Shown: positions 1 through 15,500, counted from the stretch's first letter. The stretch: DNA of 64,000 bases from Bisporella sp. PMI_857 (GCA_021307315.1 JAJSPD010000012.1:124001-188000), one strand, 5' to 3'. Translations and numbers: made by a program. The notes: a model not told the origin generated them from the letters alone.

Positions 1-228
1 AGCTCATTATAGGTATTTATAGTTCTGAATTTTCATATAGTAGTGGGTATCTTACAAATCTGGGGCCTTGATCCAAAGCCCAGTGTTCTCTTCACGCCAT
101 TACATGGCATGCCATCTTACCAACGCCTGACCATACTATCACATTTTTATGCTCCCAAGTTTATAGTAATTATCTCAACACCCGTTAATGTTTGCTATGC
201 TCCGTTTGCCACACCAGCTGTAGCATAC

Positions 229-2330
229 CTAGTCTGGTCGAGACCTTGCTAGCAATGCAGCACGCCGCGATTCACGCAAGGCAGCTTCTTTGGCTTCATT
301 GCCTTTTGCTTCATCATCATTGTCATCTTCTCCGTTCTCCTCCTGATCGTCGTGATGCCCATAGTTATTGTTGCCATCAGCTACGTCTTCACCGTCGCCG
401 AATCCATCACTAACGTAATTTTCGTCAGCCACATCCCACGTACCCTCTACAATGTTGCCTTTCTGATCTTCAGGTGGTATCAAACTATTGTATATTAGAC
501 ACCACTCTCCAGCTCGATATCGAACAACGAAGGTAACTCATACCTAAGAATCTCGAATCGATGATGTCTGCGTAAATGCGCCGGTCCTCTGCGATACAGT
601 CTCATTGCCCTCAATAACTGCGCAGGTGTCTTAGGATCGGTGAAAGTGTGACCCACGCTCTTGATAATTCCTGACGAGTCGGAGAACATTGGGTCAAAAA
701 CAATGAAGTTCCATGCACCGTTGCGCTTCTTCTCGAATCCAATTATGGTCATTGAGTGGCCTTTATTATATGTTGGTCAGTACTAGCTAGCAGCAAGATA
801 GAAAGGAAGCATGGCAGGCGTAGGGAAAGGTACCTGGGATCTGGAGGTACATTGGTGGGAGCGAGGTGATGCGCACTTTAGGCGTGAAATCTGTCGTTCC
901 ATCTTGGAAGTAATTCTGCACTTCGTGAGCAAGGGGTTCAAGAGCATGTGGGCTGCCTTTTTTGTCTTTGTTGGTTGAAAATGCTTGAGCATTAGATCTG
1001 TGCCAGGTTATTATCATGACGCTAAGTAGCAGTGGGCGTACGCACGCTATACCCAGGGATTGGCACATTGTTTGCGCCTATTGTTGTATATTAGCCTTAT
1101 TACACTTTCAAAGTACAGAATACGGAGACTCACATCGGGAGTTCCGATATACTTTCGTGTTCCTCGAATGCCACCAGTCTCCACGCGACAATGGGGGTTG
1201 ATACCTATATCCCATGCCGTCTCAACATATTCCTGGATGTCAAATATGGTAGGGATTTTATTTTCCAGGGAGTCAAAGCCCTGTGACTTGACGCCAACGA
1301 TGTAGGAGCATAACATTTGAATATTTCTGTAGCCACAAAACCCACCTGGCGATATTAATCAGCCAAGATTCAAGCTCTAACAGAATACTTTACCTTCTTT
1401 CTTCAGCTTGAATATATGCTGCACTGAAGGATGGCACAGATATGCATATTCAGTAGAGGGATCACGATCCAAAAGCTGTCGGATAACAGGGAGGATTCCT
1501 TCTGCGCGGTTCTCGCACTTCTGAACGAGTCTAATCTTTCCATATCTATCTTTTCTATAATCAGTTTCAATTGTTCCATCTCTCTCCAGTAGCTTCACGA
1601 GCCATGAAGGCATCTGTTTCTCATGTGCGTAAGGACCAAGCTCGTTCTTCTATGGTCTGTGTGTGAGCATCCAAGTTGTAGAGATAACTAGAGGTTAACT
1701 TACTCCTAATAGCTGCTTTAGAGTAGTGTCTGCATTTGCCGAAACGGTCTTCTTTCTTGAGGATGTATCAGGCTTATTAAAGATCCTTTTCCATCCAGCT
1801 TTTTGCTTGGTTTGCTGATCTGATGGCTGACTTTGAGTTTGCCGCCTCACTTGTCGATCAGTAGATGGCTTCTTAGGCAAGGGCCGCTCGCCATCGTCTA
1901 GGTCCTTGAAGCTGTCGGACAGCTTTGATCCCGAAGACATGCGTCCTCCCATAATCCCTCCGAACGCGTAAGTAGGATCACTAGAATCGGCCAAAGAGAC
2001 ATTTTCGGAATCATCATTCTCAGCATCATGCAGTTCAACATGACTCTCTAACTCCCCCAGATAGACATGCTCGCCGCAACCATCTTGCGGACATTGAACA
2101 TACTCAGGGTCTTTACCATCATACGAGTACATGACAGATATACTAGAATTGCCTTCTTTTACGACAAACGGCGAATGACCATTTTCCGAGTGCTTTTCCT
2201 CCATGTGAAGCTCATGATTTGTTAGGAAGACATTGTGTTTCGATGGATGTAGTCGACTTACCAACATATGGTACTCGGTATCAGCTTTGTAGCCACAGAA
2301 TGGGCATGGTTCCATCTTCTCTTCCTCCAT
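229..2330 (-). CDS. ZUFSP/ZUP1-like zinc-finger peptidase (family C78)
   Basis: Seven exons: 2330-1704, 1649-1394, 1345-1134, 1077-1046, 997-834, 760-544, 484-229; 587 aa. The N-terminus carries C2H2-like fingers (CPFCGY near residue 8, a CPQDGCGEH finger further in). A linker leads to a peptidase C78 domain with catalytic Cys in FCGYRNIQM, His in PGHSMTIIGFE and Asp in VFDP. The tail after about residue 500 is rich in Asp/Glu/Asn. Members of this family with zinc fingers (human ZUP1, fission yeast Mug105) cleave K63-linked ubiquitin chains, so a deubiquitinase role in genome maintenance is inferred. The first in-frame ATG is at 2330; the frame upstream has no ATG. Family identity is secure; substrate is by analogy. 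Confidence 0.88.
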
Positions 2331-2976
2331 GTTTTTGGACGAGGAACTAGAGCAGCGATTGCCCAACACGTTTGAGTACACTTTGGTAACCCGGCCAAAC
2401 GCTCTTTGTTGATGAGCGATCTCTTGGCGCTTAGGGTCTTTTATATCTTGCTATTGTTAGATTACGTGTATTTCACGGTCTAGGAGAGCAGGTTTGTGGC
2501 TTTCCCCTTGTTTGCGGCTGCAAGGAGGACAACAAGGCTGAAAACGTATATTGGGAGCGTTCCTCCTCGCTTGGGTGAACAAAGCCCCTATGTGATGAAA
2601 AATGCAAAAAAAGCTACTTGGTAAATCCAAAAGCCAATGCTTTACTCAGCTTAGTTTGCTATATATTGTAGATAGCTGTCTTGGACTATGAGATTTTGGA
2701 GCCTAGCTATTCCTTACGCCTCCAGGCTTGGCGCACGCCTGCCTTGCCCTGTGCATCAACCAATCCAATAATTTGCTTACCTACAGCGATCGGGAACTAA
2801 TGCAGCAAATGATCACATCTTTCAAGAAAACAATGTTGGAATGAATGGTGGACACTACATTTTGTTTATCCTGTCGTTCAGCTCCTTGGCGCCCAATGCA
2901 CTTGGTATCTAAAGCTTGAACAACTCAATGTAAACCTCATTTGCCTCAGCTTCTATCAAGTCGACTGTCTCGCACC
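2331..2976. other. Intergenic, no gene seen
   Basis: About 650 nt between the start of the C78 peptidase and the end of the seryl-tRNA synthetase, both on the minus strand. It should hold the peptidase promoter and the synthetase 3' UTR. I see no supported open frame, RNA or repeat. Confidence 0.6.
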
Positions 2977-4618
<1,642 letters not shown>

Positions 4619-5222
4619 ATTGAATTATGTGTCTGTGGTCTAGAGTAACTTGAGCGTATGTGGCCGAGGAGGGGTTAAATTCAAAGGTTTGTGTTCTGGC
4701 TCAGCCTTGCCCCACCATCTCTTGACTCACTACAATCACGTGAAAGCGATGGAGCAGCCTGGTGGTCTCTCTGGAGGCCACGCATACTTATTTAATTGAC
4801 TTAAAGAGAATCTTTGGCATGTTTCTTCGGAAGCTTGGTGAATTATTCAAGTCTGTCATTTTTGTATTGACCTACAAAGCAAGGGTGGCTGCTCAAACTC
4901 GAATTCATGCCAGCATCTCTTATCTCTTGAAGAAGCACATATCATGGTGTGCTGGTGTCACCAAGTAATCATAAGATCTCCTGTTTCTCTCAACGACACA
5001 CCACTCCATCGATATTCCTCAGGCTTGGAGCCGTGAGTCACTTACATGAGCTCACGCCGAAACCTACTACCACCAAAAATAGACGATGAGAACATCATAG
5101 ACATATCCTCCTAATTCTCGATTGAACCTTCTCCAAAACGCCATAATATATGTACTGTATCTTCTGACGAAGTCTAACCATGCAGGCTCGCATCACGTAT
5201 CCAAACTAAAACCGTCCTTACA
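4619..5222. other. Intergenic, no gene seen
   Basis: About 600 nt upstream of the seryl-tRNA synthetase and downstream of Rheb. One short plus-strand frame (4762-4968) has no recognisable features and no splice context. It likely holds the synthetase promoter. Confidence 0.55.
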
Positions 5223-6040
5223 TCACCTTACAAGACTTCCCCCCCCTGTTGGCTCATTCGGATTCTCAGACTTTTCAATCTCCCCGATCATAAGCTCAAA
5301 AGCCTTAGCGACATTCTCATTGTAACGCGCGCTTGCTTCTGTGCATTTGCAGTTAAACTCCTTCGCCGTCTTCTCGGCATCTTCCTTTGACACTTGGCGT
5401 TGTTCTGGTCGCAGGTCACTCTTGTTTCCAACAATGACTATTGGCACGGATTCCGTTCCCTAGTTAAATCAGCGATTGGTCATTAAAGAATCTTAGTTCA
5501 TGCTAGACTGTTATCTATTTGTGAACTGACCAGATGATTTAAAATCTTGTCTCGGATCACATGTATCATCTCAAACGATGACATGGAAGCCACTGAGTAC
5601 ACAAGCATATACCCATGTATCCCAATGAAGTGTTTTGAGTTAAGAATGCTGTATTCATCCTACGAGAAACTTGTCAGCCACAAATTTCGAATATGATATG
5701 AAATTGTGAAGCCAAATTTGAAGTCGCACTTGACCTGCGGTATCGATGATCTCTGTGGCGTATTCTTGCCCCTTGTACTTGATGACTTTGCTGAAAGTAT
5801 TTTCTATCGTAGGATAATAGCTCTCCACAAAGTGATTGTCAACAAACTGGACTGTGAGCGATGATTTGCCTATAGATGAAGAAAATCCAAGATTAACTAA
5901 GGGCGTAGGGAGGGATGGTATAAGACCAGCAGATGCATCAATCCTAGTCGCCGGGAGGAGCAGAGATTCATGTACCAGGAAGACTTACCAACTGAGCGAC
6001 TGCCAACGATAGCAATCTTCCTCTGTTTTGGAGGAGACAT
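5223..6040 (-). CDS. RHB1: Rheb-type small GTPase (C-terminus frameshifted)
   Basis: Four exons: 6040-5989, 5869-5730, 5659-5531, 5459-5223; 185 aa. Motifs in order: P-loop GSRSVGKSS with the Rheb-typical Arg at the position of Ras Gly12, effector segment FVESYYPTIENTFSK, DTAGQDEYS, GNKSD, and a TEASARYNENV region. Rheb activates TORC1 at endomembranes and needs a prenylated C-terminal CAAX box. In the sequence as given the frame ends GGGSLVR and has no CAAX. Directly after a run of eight G (plus strand 5239-5246) the next frame reads KSCKVM then a stop, a normal CAAX. Either the run is miscounted by one base or this allele is truncated or altered. Identity as Rheb is firm. Confidence 0.9.
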
Positions 6041-6761
6041 GGTTTCCACCCACCGTTTGTTGGGATCAGATGTTGATAATGTTGTATTGAGGTACTTGAC
6101 TCGTCGCTTGACGTTGGGCACCAAGACAAGGCTGAAAGAAAGACAGGAGCCGAGTTAAAAGTGGTGCTTTAGGTTTGAATCTCAAATGTGGCAGTTCACG
6201 AAACTCGTCGACTGGTTTACAAAGCAAATTTGAATCCTATAAGTGACGTAGATTCACGTCTGTGAGAGGGCCTTAGCGTTGACAAGGAACTTAAACATAA
6301 AATAGGCAGGATGAGCGAGTAGTTATCTGTAACATTTGAAACTAGAGCCCAGCCCGTAGGTTTAGCCAGAAGGCGCAACTCATCTTGCCGCCAACCACTT
6401 TTCTTCAATCCCGTCATTCTTCATCTTTTTGCTGCCACCTGTCGTATTATAAAGGGAGGGAAATTAGAAACTCTTCATCTTTTACTAGGAAGTACAGGAT
6501 AAAACACAAGTGCTTGATCGGTGGTATCAAACCGGAATACGCTACAGAAGTAGAATAACCTGTGACAGCGTTCGAGAATCTTCATCGTTCTTTATGTGCT
6601 CTAGTGTTCTATGTTACTTCTTCAGTCCCCTCGTGGTTCGCATTTTGCATGGGTATATGTGAATGGATGCAACAACCAACGCCTTTCCACTCATGTCATC
6701 AGATGTCAGGAGCAGCTTTCTCAAAACGCTTACTCGCTTCTTAAATTCGTACCCTCTCTCT
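6041..6761. other. Intergenic, no gene seen
   Basis: About 720 nt between the Rheb start and the Wapl stop, both minus strand. Short plus-strand frames at 6562-6823 overlap one another in different frames and look random. It probably holds the Rheb promoter. Confidence 0.55.
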
Positions 6762-9564
6762 CTAATAATTTGAGCTCAATTTTAAGACGAGTTCCTCGAG
6801 CCGTTCGGTCAACCCAATGTTAGCATTGTATCCTTCATCGTCAGCTTCAAACTGACTGTCAGCGACCTTATGGTGCCCGATAAACTCCTCAATGGATGTC
6901 ACCAGTGGCCGAAGGGTTTTCCTTGGTTGTTGAGCAGCTATTCGTTCTGAGATTGCTGGCAACAGTGATAGGTAGCCTAATAGGACAGATAAATATCCAA
7001 ATGCCACGTTTTTTTGACTCTCTTCGAATGATTCAGCCTACTAATGTCAGTTGCGGAATTCGTTTAAGGGGCGGAAAATCTTGCCTCATGAGCCCGGGCC
7101 ACGTTGTCAACAAAGAGCTGCACAATACTATCTAGGGGATCATTCTCTTTTCCCTGTAGGCTCTGGACACTTTCTCGGGCAGCTGAGCTCCCATCCGCGA
7201 AATTAATCATAACCCCAAGTACGAGGACCAGATGATCAACAATTGTGGAGAGGTCCTCCTCAGTCAGGAAGCGTAAGATTTTGTGGAATTTTGTTATGAG
7301 CACTGTGCCCATAACAGCCATCAAAGGTCCTCTTGCAAACACATCTGATGCGCTCGGATTATTGTTTGTGACGTTCAACGTCAGTCTCAAGATTAGAGCC
7401 TGAATGGTGCCAAAATTGTCAATAGAACGGTTTAATGCGACTTCGAGAGATTCTGCCACAATTGGCAGATAGTCACTAATCCATATCGATTCATCATGAA
7501 CAGTCCTTGCCGTAATAGAATGTGATTCAAGTGTCGACAGAGCAAGATAGAAGTCGATCGCTTTTTGTCCACTGGGGAGATCCCATGAATCATCTTCGGA
7601 AATGGATTGTAGAATTGCAAACAATCTAGTAGTCAATTCTTTAGAGATGAGATCACCAGAGTTGCCAGCTTCTCTGGTCTGTCGAACCATAAGCTCCAGG
7701 CATTTTAAAGCGACAGTTCTTGTAGACAGAGACTGAGGTTGTAGATCTTCCCAAACCGGCACTTGAAGAAGAAAATTCTGGTGTTGAGTTATCAAAGACT
7801 GCGCCATTTTTGACATATTGGACTTTCGCTCTTTGCTTAATGTGACTATACTTGCTTGAGAATCTAGCAAGCGTATGAGCAACCTCGTGATGCCTTGGCG
7901 TTGGAGCTGAGCTACGACATGTGGCATACTTGTATCTAATAACAGAACCATCAAGATTGAAATAATGAGGAAGCCAGATAGAAGGTCTGTTTCTAGGCCA
8001 AGATGCACGAACAAGCGTTGCTCGATACCATTGGAACGGAATTGCCGCACAAAATTCTTATCCTTAAACTTGCCAGCTAGTTCCAGTAGGCTGGAGCGCC
8101 TGCTCGAGGATGGTTGTGCAGCCGGCTTCCCGATACGATCTAGAAGATCCTCAATTTCGTCCAAGAACCGACTGTTGGCGCCTGCTTGACGCAGTTCATG
8201 AACACTTCGGATGTTTTGTGAGCTCACTCCTTCGTTGTCCTCTTCATCCTCATGGAAACTTTGAAGTGGAGTGAGCTTTGGGATAGAGCCTCTGCGAGGG
8301 CGTCTGCCAGTCTGAGCTTGCACCGGCTGGGACGGCAGATCGAGAGCTAATTGCGACATGAGGTCATCCTCAGCTAGCATTGAACGCTGCCGACTGTAAG
8401 TAAATCTTGGCCCGGCCGCAAGCGGAACTTGGGCAGTTATCGAGGATTTTACGGTCACTTCTGGTACGGGACTCTGGTTTCTCGAGATCTTGAGACCATT
8501 AGGGTCAGTTTCCTTAGTCGACGTGATATCCGCATCCTCAGCACTAAGTGAATATTCATCCAAATCATCCTCATATGAGGCCTGCTCAACAAGAGAGTCA
8601 ATAAGCCGCCGCCGTGGAATGTTTCTAGCCGGTCTTTGCACTGGTTTTGATACTCCTGCAGCGTTATAAAGCAGCTTATCGACTTTTTTCGCCTGTAAAG
8701 TTGTAGCGATCAGCACCTCTTGCTTCATACTTCAGCCACAAATATACTTATGGAGTACGGAACGAAAACAACACATCCATTGGAAGCACTCACACTTGAC
8801 TTTATCGCTTTATCCCGGGCTAAGTAGAGATCCACGGGGGCTAAAAGATCTTCCCACATTTGTTGACCCCTTGGGGATATGTGTTTGCTAGTAGACAAAT
8901 CCACATCCATCATGTCTGTATCACTCAAAGGTGGCGTGCCTGATCTGATATGCATCAGCGATGCTGAGGTATTCGACTGAGCTGATGCCTCCTCCGGCTT
9001 CTGTTGTGTAGGCATATGCTTTGGCCTGGATGCAATATTGCTGGTACGACCCAAAGTGAATGGTTTGGACAGTTCTTCAGTAGCGATCGTTTCCTTCTTT
9101 CTAAGTATCACGTCTGAAGGAGACTTGCTAGGTAGCGCACGCATCGGAGATAGCTTCACCCTCTTCGCCCTGTCCACCTCAGCTGCTAAAGTCACGAATG
9201 TCTCCTTAGTAGATATCACTTTTGAAGTAGGTTTTCGAATGACTGGATTGTGAGCGGTTTTCTGGTTTTTCGGGACAGACAGGATAGTATCGTCGTCGCT
9301 TGAGGGAACGTCAAAGATACTGGTACTGGCAGATGCTGTAGATGAGGGTGAAGGTCTTTTTTGAGGACTCTTCAATCCTTTTGGTTCTGCTAGAGGAACA
9401 CTAGATGATCTCGATGCAAATGAACTCTGCTTCTTTTCGGGGGATCTTGCCTCTCGAATGCGTGGTGCTAACCCTTGATCTGGTATACGTTTGCGAGAGG
9501 CTTTCCCGTATGTTGTAATCCGTTTTTTAGGGATAGGAAATACACCCTCATCTTGGGCTGCCAT
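6762..9564 (-). CDS. Wapl-like cohesin release factor
   Basis: Three exons: 9564-8794, 8722-7085, 7037-6762; 894 aa. The first ~300 residues are low-complexity, rich in Ser/Lys/Pro, opening with KKRITTYGKASRKR, typical of Wapl N-tails. From about residue 400 comes the conserved helical-repeat Wapl domain (SVHELRQAGANSRFLDEIED, then LLIRLLDSQ, RLTLNVTNNNPSASD), closing with SQKNVAFGYLSVLLGYL. Wapl with Pds5 opens the cohesin ring and releases it from chromatin in the nucleus. The chosen start is the first in-frame ATG; the open frame extends upstream to 9645 without one. The second intron (7038-7084, 47 nt) starts with GC: no GT lies between the conserved AHE codons and the next in-frame stop. 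Confidence 0.9.
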
Positions 9565-10649
9565 ATCGAGGTAAGACGGCGAAGATTGGGCCAGATACAA
9601 GTTGAGATTTAGCGCTTTGGAGGTGAACTCTGGGGAAATGACCAAGTCATTCTTCTAAATATTTGAGACCGCTATTGGCGCTAGCAATCCCATTACGCTG
9701 CCTCGAGATTTGGTGAAGTTTATTTCCAGAAATGTGAATAAACAAAATCGTGAATTGACTCTAGGAAACTACTACTTTTAGCCGCCAAGTGAAAAGAAAG
9801 GGTAAGGACAAGAGCAGGATCACCTTAATAGAATAACGAAGATCCTAAAGATATGAAAGAAATCTATTGCATCGATCTGCTTTGTCTTTGCCTTGCAAGT
9901 TTGCATGAAACTTTAGCAAATGTTTGCGCATGCATAGCAAGGCCGGCCTTGCGTGTTGACCTTTGTGAACGCGTCGGTCAGAATGGTGAATGGTCAGCCT
10001 TGGTGGCGCAAAGTTCCAAGAGGGAGGCTTGGTGCGCAAAAGGCTGGCAAGCCCAGAAGCTATCTTAAACATGCACATCAATCACTTTCAAACCTCGGGG
10101 GCCAATTGTACACCACCTCGAGTAGATATGGCTATCATTCATTCAAGATCGTTAAGGAAGAGGCCCATCTTTAATATCCGGACAAATGACCGGGTCGCAA
10201 TTCAAAAGATCAAGTCTGATATCAACCCACCGATTGTTCAAAAGCTGTTGTCAGGCTGGAACTTTCACATCCATCCGCCCCTGTAAATTTAATTTAGTAA
10301 TTTATATCAACAAGTAGTTCAAGCACTGATGCCCTATCCTGTGCACAGTGCGGTGAAACTTCTCAAATGTCACCCCGCACTGCGTATGCAACAGAGTTAG
10401 AATGATCTCTATACCGCCAGGTGTTTTTGGCATATTTAATATGGCAGGTCGGAATCCGCCGCATTATTCACACAAAGTTAAGCTACCGCAAGCTTGACCA
10501 TACCCTCACCCACTGTTACTTTAGCAGACTAAGCTGTTCAGAGCTTCATATTACTCTACCTCTTCATCTCCTGCACTTCTTGAAAACATCGCATGCATTC
10601 GTGAAACCCCAAAGCAAAGAGCCTCATATCCTGCATCCTAGCTTCAACA
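9565..10649. other. Divergent promoter region, Wapl / UPRT
   Basis: About 1.1 kb between two divergent start codons. Open frames here (9845-10286) overlap in several frames on both strands and show no family features or splice partners. I treat the stretch as promoter and 5' UTR sequence for both genes. Confidence 0.55.
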
Positions 10650-11593
<944 letters not shown>

Positions 11594-11936
11594 GTGGTAT
11601 AGAATACACGGAGGGCGTTCTAATGCCTACAAGACAACAAGTGGAAAACGAATGTTTGTCCAGCGTTGTGCGATAATAAACTACGCTTGGGTCTACCTGA
11701 CATATTCCACCCACAGAGAAATGATCATATCAGGTAGATGCTGATAGCCATCCATCATAAATGATTTGGCCAAATCCAACCTTTTCTGAAGTTTAATGCC
11801 TCGTGAATGAACGCAGCTCGCATAAACCCTTATCACCAAGTATAGTCCTTCTGTACTTGTTTTCCCTTCGTAACACCGTAACACCCCGAACCCGGTCCAT
11901 AACTCCATAAGGCAATGCATTGTCAAAGGACGGTCC

Positions 11937-12520
11937 TTAATATTCGTCATCCGCAACAATCCCTTCCCCACCATAGCCGCCCGCTCCATCATCATCGTCA
12001 TCTATAATATCGTCGTCGTCCTCATCATCTCTTTGCCTTCCCACAGCCGATCTACCCCCTGAAGCCTGCGCTCTCGACGGCGCATAGCTGCCACCATTGT
12101 TCTGAGCACCGTCTTCCTTTGCGACCGCATCGCAAGCATCTACCCAATCCGAATATACATCCACCGCCGCGGAAAGATCTACCCATATATCAGCAATCGC
12201 GGGCATGCGCTCTGGGGGCACGCAACACGTACAGTTGACAGCGCATTGGTATTGTTGGTTGCAAACTTTGCAGGAGAGCTGGCCCACACCTGCTTTCTTG
12301 TCTATCTTGACGGAAACTGATTTTTCATGGTTGCAGAAGAGACACGGAAATATGGTAGCAAGTGGTTCGGCCTGCATATTATTAAGAGTTTGAATAAGGG
12401 CAAAGACAAGGTAATGGTACCTTCTTAGGACCTTGTTGCTTCTTAGCTGCTTTGCGTTTGCCCTATGTCATTGTTAAATTTGTTGAAGATAGAATTGAAA
12501 TGTGAGATAGATTTTACCAT
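11937..12520 (-). CDS. ELF1: Transcription elongation factor Elf1/ELOF1
   Basis: Four exons: 12520-12518 (ATG only), 12462-12421, 12371-12233, 12178-11937; 141 aa. Starts MGKRKAAKK, then a four-cysteine zinc ribbon ([11 protein letters not shown] ... [15 protein letters not shown]), then the conserved [17 protein letters not shown] helix, then an acidic Asp-rich tail as in yeast Elf1. It binds elongating RNA polymerase II and helps it through nucleosomes and lesions. The intron at 12179-12232 is 54 nt with no in-frame stop, so the unspliced frame stays open. Splicing restores [13 protein letters not shown], which fits the family, whereas retention adds 18 foreign residues. The start codon alone sits on exon 1, followed by GTAAAATC. 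Confidence 0.92.
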
Positions 12521-15500
12521 AGTGAGACCTGGATTTCTGGAAGACTTGGCGACTTCGACGACGTATATGTGAAAGAGCTTTTCACTAAGATAATTGTGAC
12601 GCGTCTATTTCGATCGATAAGGTAGTGGTGGTTTGGTTCTCCCTAAAAAAGACAAGAGTTCATTGGCAAAGTGGAGGGTTTGTGGTCCAGTCGATAAGCT
12701 CTGATAAATAAGGCGAAGGTGGGACAGGGATGGGGATGAGGATGAGACACGGATGTCTCTTTATGCTCTTTCTTCCCTAGACCAGCAACTCCACAGCTCA
12801 TGAATCATAACGTAAGCTTCACGTTTGTAACTATATAGGGGGGTTATCTAAGGAAATTCGTCTTTGGCTTATTATGTACTTCACGTTTTGTAATTGGTTA
12901 ATCCGCATACTTTGTCACACCTGTTATCTGTGCCTTGATTGAAGACTCTCATATTCCAGCGAGATCGGAGTGCCAGTGCCCTCACGTATATACATGTCAG
13001 CCTTTTAACCCCAACTCTTTATTTCGTTCGCTTTTCCTATTCACTTTTATCAAAATAGTCACCTAATGGGCTTGATCACGCAGCTGTCATGAAGGAGATC
13101 CTGGTGACCTTGCGGAAGTTACAAGCCAATCGAATGTTGATGCCCATGTTAGAATTGGTTAATGTTCTTGCAAGATTTAAAGACATTCAAGGTGTGGCTG
13201 TTGGCATTCCTGCTCCTGCATAGCAAGTCTGGATGAGGCACATCATGATGAGATCAAAGTACTGAATCTCCGTCACCTCCAGCTACCCAAATAGTTCACA
13301 TCTCTCATACCCGTCACCCAGTAGTGGAACATCGTCTAGAATCATTCTTACGTAAACCTCGCCCTTGAGGTGTATTGCGTGGTGCCTCATACTAATTATA
13401 AGGTCGGTACTTATCCTGGTCAATCTGGCTTTAATCCATTTGCCATGGATTTGGGTCATAAAGATCCTCAGATGAGAGGTCCTGTTGCAGTAGCTAGAAA
13501 TTCGCAGAGTGCTCAAAAAAGAATAGTATGAAACACCCAATTTTTTGTTCCATTTATAGTTCTAATCTGGATTATAACTGTTAGAGATAATCTTTCTGAG
13601 CAATGTGATTGATTATTGGCCACTGATGACATACTACAAAGTTCATTTAAAATGCGCCTGCAGTTGCAAGTAGGGAATGAAGTAAAGATCATAGGCTAGT
13701 GTCCACCTTTTATGTTAATTCTCCCCAACTTCTGAGACGCTACTCTAAGCTTCAATGTATCGATGCGCGCGATACTTTCAAGATGAGTATGAGGATTTGT
13801 ATATGCCTACCTGAAGACTGGAAGGAATACAATTTCTTAATTTGGCCTGACGTTAAACCCAAAAGAGTATTTTCTTTAATATGTCTCGCCAGCGTGTTGG
13901 TTCTTCAGAACATTGGACTTCGCTGTCTACGCTCGACCCAGAGAAATATCGATTCGAGCAATACTTATAGTCACCTCTACGTCGGTCATATTTCACGAAC
14001 GCAGAAGTAAGCTTACTCTGCCCCAAGGCATGAAGTTATTCTATAGGAGCCGTAAGCTCAGGGGCTGTTTTTTTTTCTCAAATCGACTCTTGAGCTCCCA
14101 GCTCTGATAGAACGGCAATAGCTACGGTACCGGTGCGCCGAGTAGCTGGTTGTCAACATTGGGCCATTTCCTTAGTGGTCCGATCCGAGAATAGATAGTG
14201 TTGATGGACCCTCCAGGGCATCTCGCCACATGGCTGTTTAGAGATATAATAAAAACTGAGAATGGTATGTATCTTTGTATTTTTTACGCGCTGAACTCAT
14301 GGTCAAACAGTTGATATCAGGCTAACCATTAGTATGTAGAGTGTCAATCATGTAGCATAACATTTGATGTATTAATCCATCTTCAACCGCGGAGCATATT
14401 CCGTCTGGACATATTTAGAGAACTAAAAGACTGGGCTGCCTTGAAACTGGCTTATAGAAAGCCTCGAAGTATCTCGTGTCTTAGTTTTTATGATAAGCCC
14501 ATTCGGTTATTGAAGCTGAAACTGATACCCCAAGCTCCGTAACGATTGAAAATTTGATGCTAACAGATCCTATCAATCACCAAAGCTCAAATGAAGGTAT
14601 ATGTATTCCTGAAACCTCTCTACGTCCGTTAATATCTAATGAGTTACCTGAACTGGAGCAGAGTGTCCGAGAACGGCGTTTGGGGGGATATTGTGCCCTA
14701 AAAAAAATTCTGAGATGTAGAAGAGTTTTCAATGGCAAGATATGCTGAAATGACCTGACTCTTAATTCTTCAGGCGAACGGGCTGCAACGAAACTCGCGG
14801 TGGAACCAGTATGGTCCTTGCCGTATGTGCCCAGTAATTGGCTTGATATAGCTCCTTCTATACAAACAATGCCAACATAGGAAGTATCTGAGAGATTTGA
14901 TATTGGTAGGGCTTTGACAATAAGTCGTGCAATGAACCTAGGCTCATTGCCTATATGAAAGAAGAAGGAGCGCTCAGGAGATCGCTCTTCGAACATACGG
15001 GAGGATCATACCCAGATCTCATTACCTGTTGTGACATAAAAGTATTCCTCCCACCAATTGGTACCGCCATGCACCAGATCGTAAATGCGAGTTTGCCGGC
15101 ATTGTCATTTTTTAGCCGGACTCTCAATAGACTTATAATATATTGCTTTGGTGACCCTGCAAAAGTGTCAAACGAGAATGTCAGGCTGGCATTGAGCGTC
15201 CATGATGAGGTAAGAACCGTAGATCTTTTGTGATTCTCAGGGAGGCATTTTCGACTCGGAGGTGACGTCTTCGGATCTGATATCTGTACTTGTCCATATC
15301 TGATTTACGGAATTGAAGAGGTAGTTAAAGAAGCACAATTGTAAGGCGACGGCGTTCTTATCAGGTGTAACCAACTAATTTTATATTTACGGAGGCCGTT
15401 CTGGGTCCATGATATTTCAGGAAAGAAGAAGGGCCTTAGGAGAGGTCATGAAGGTAGCTACATCTCACCCCGATGAAGGCAGCAATAACTCCACCATATC

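Noticed and set aside
9845..10286. Overlapping frames in the Wapl/UPRT promoter
   Set aside because: Several frames on both strands over the same bases, typical of random open frames.
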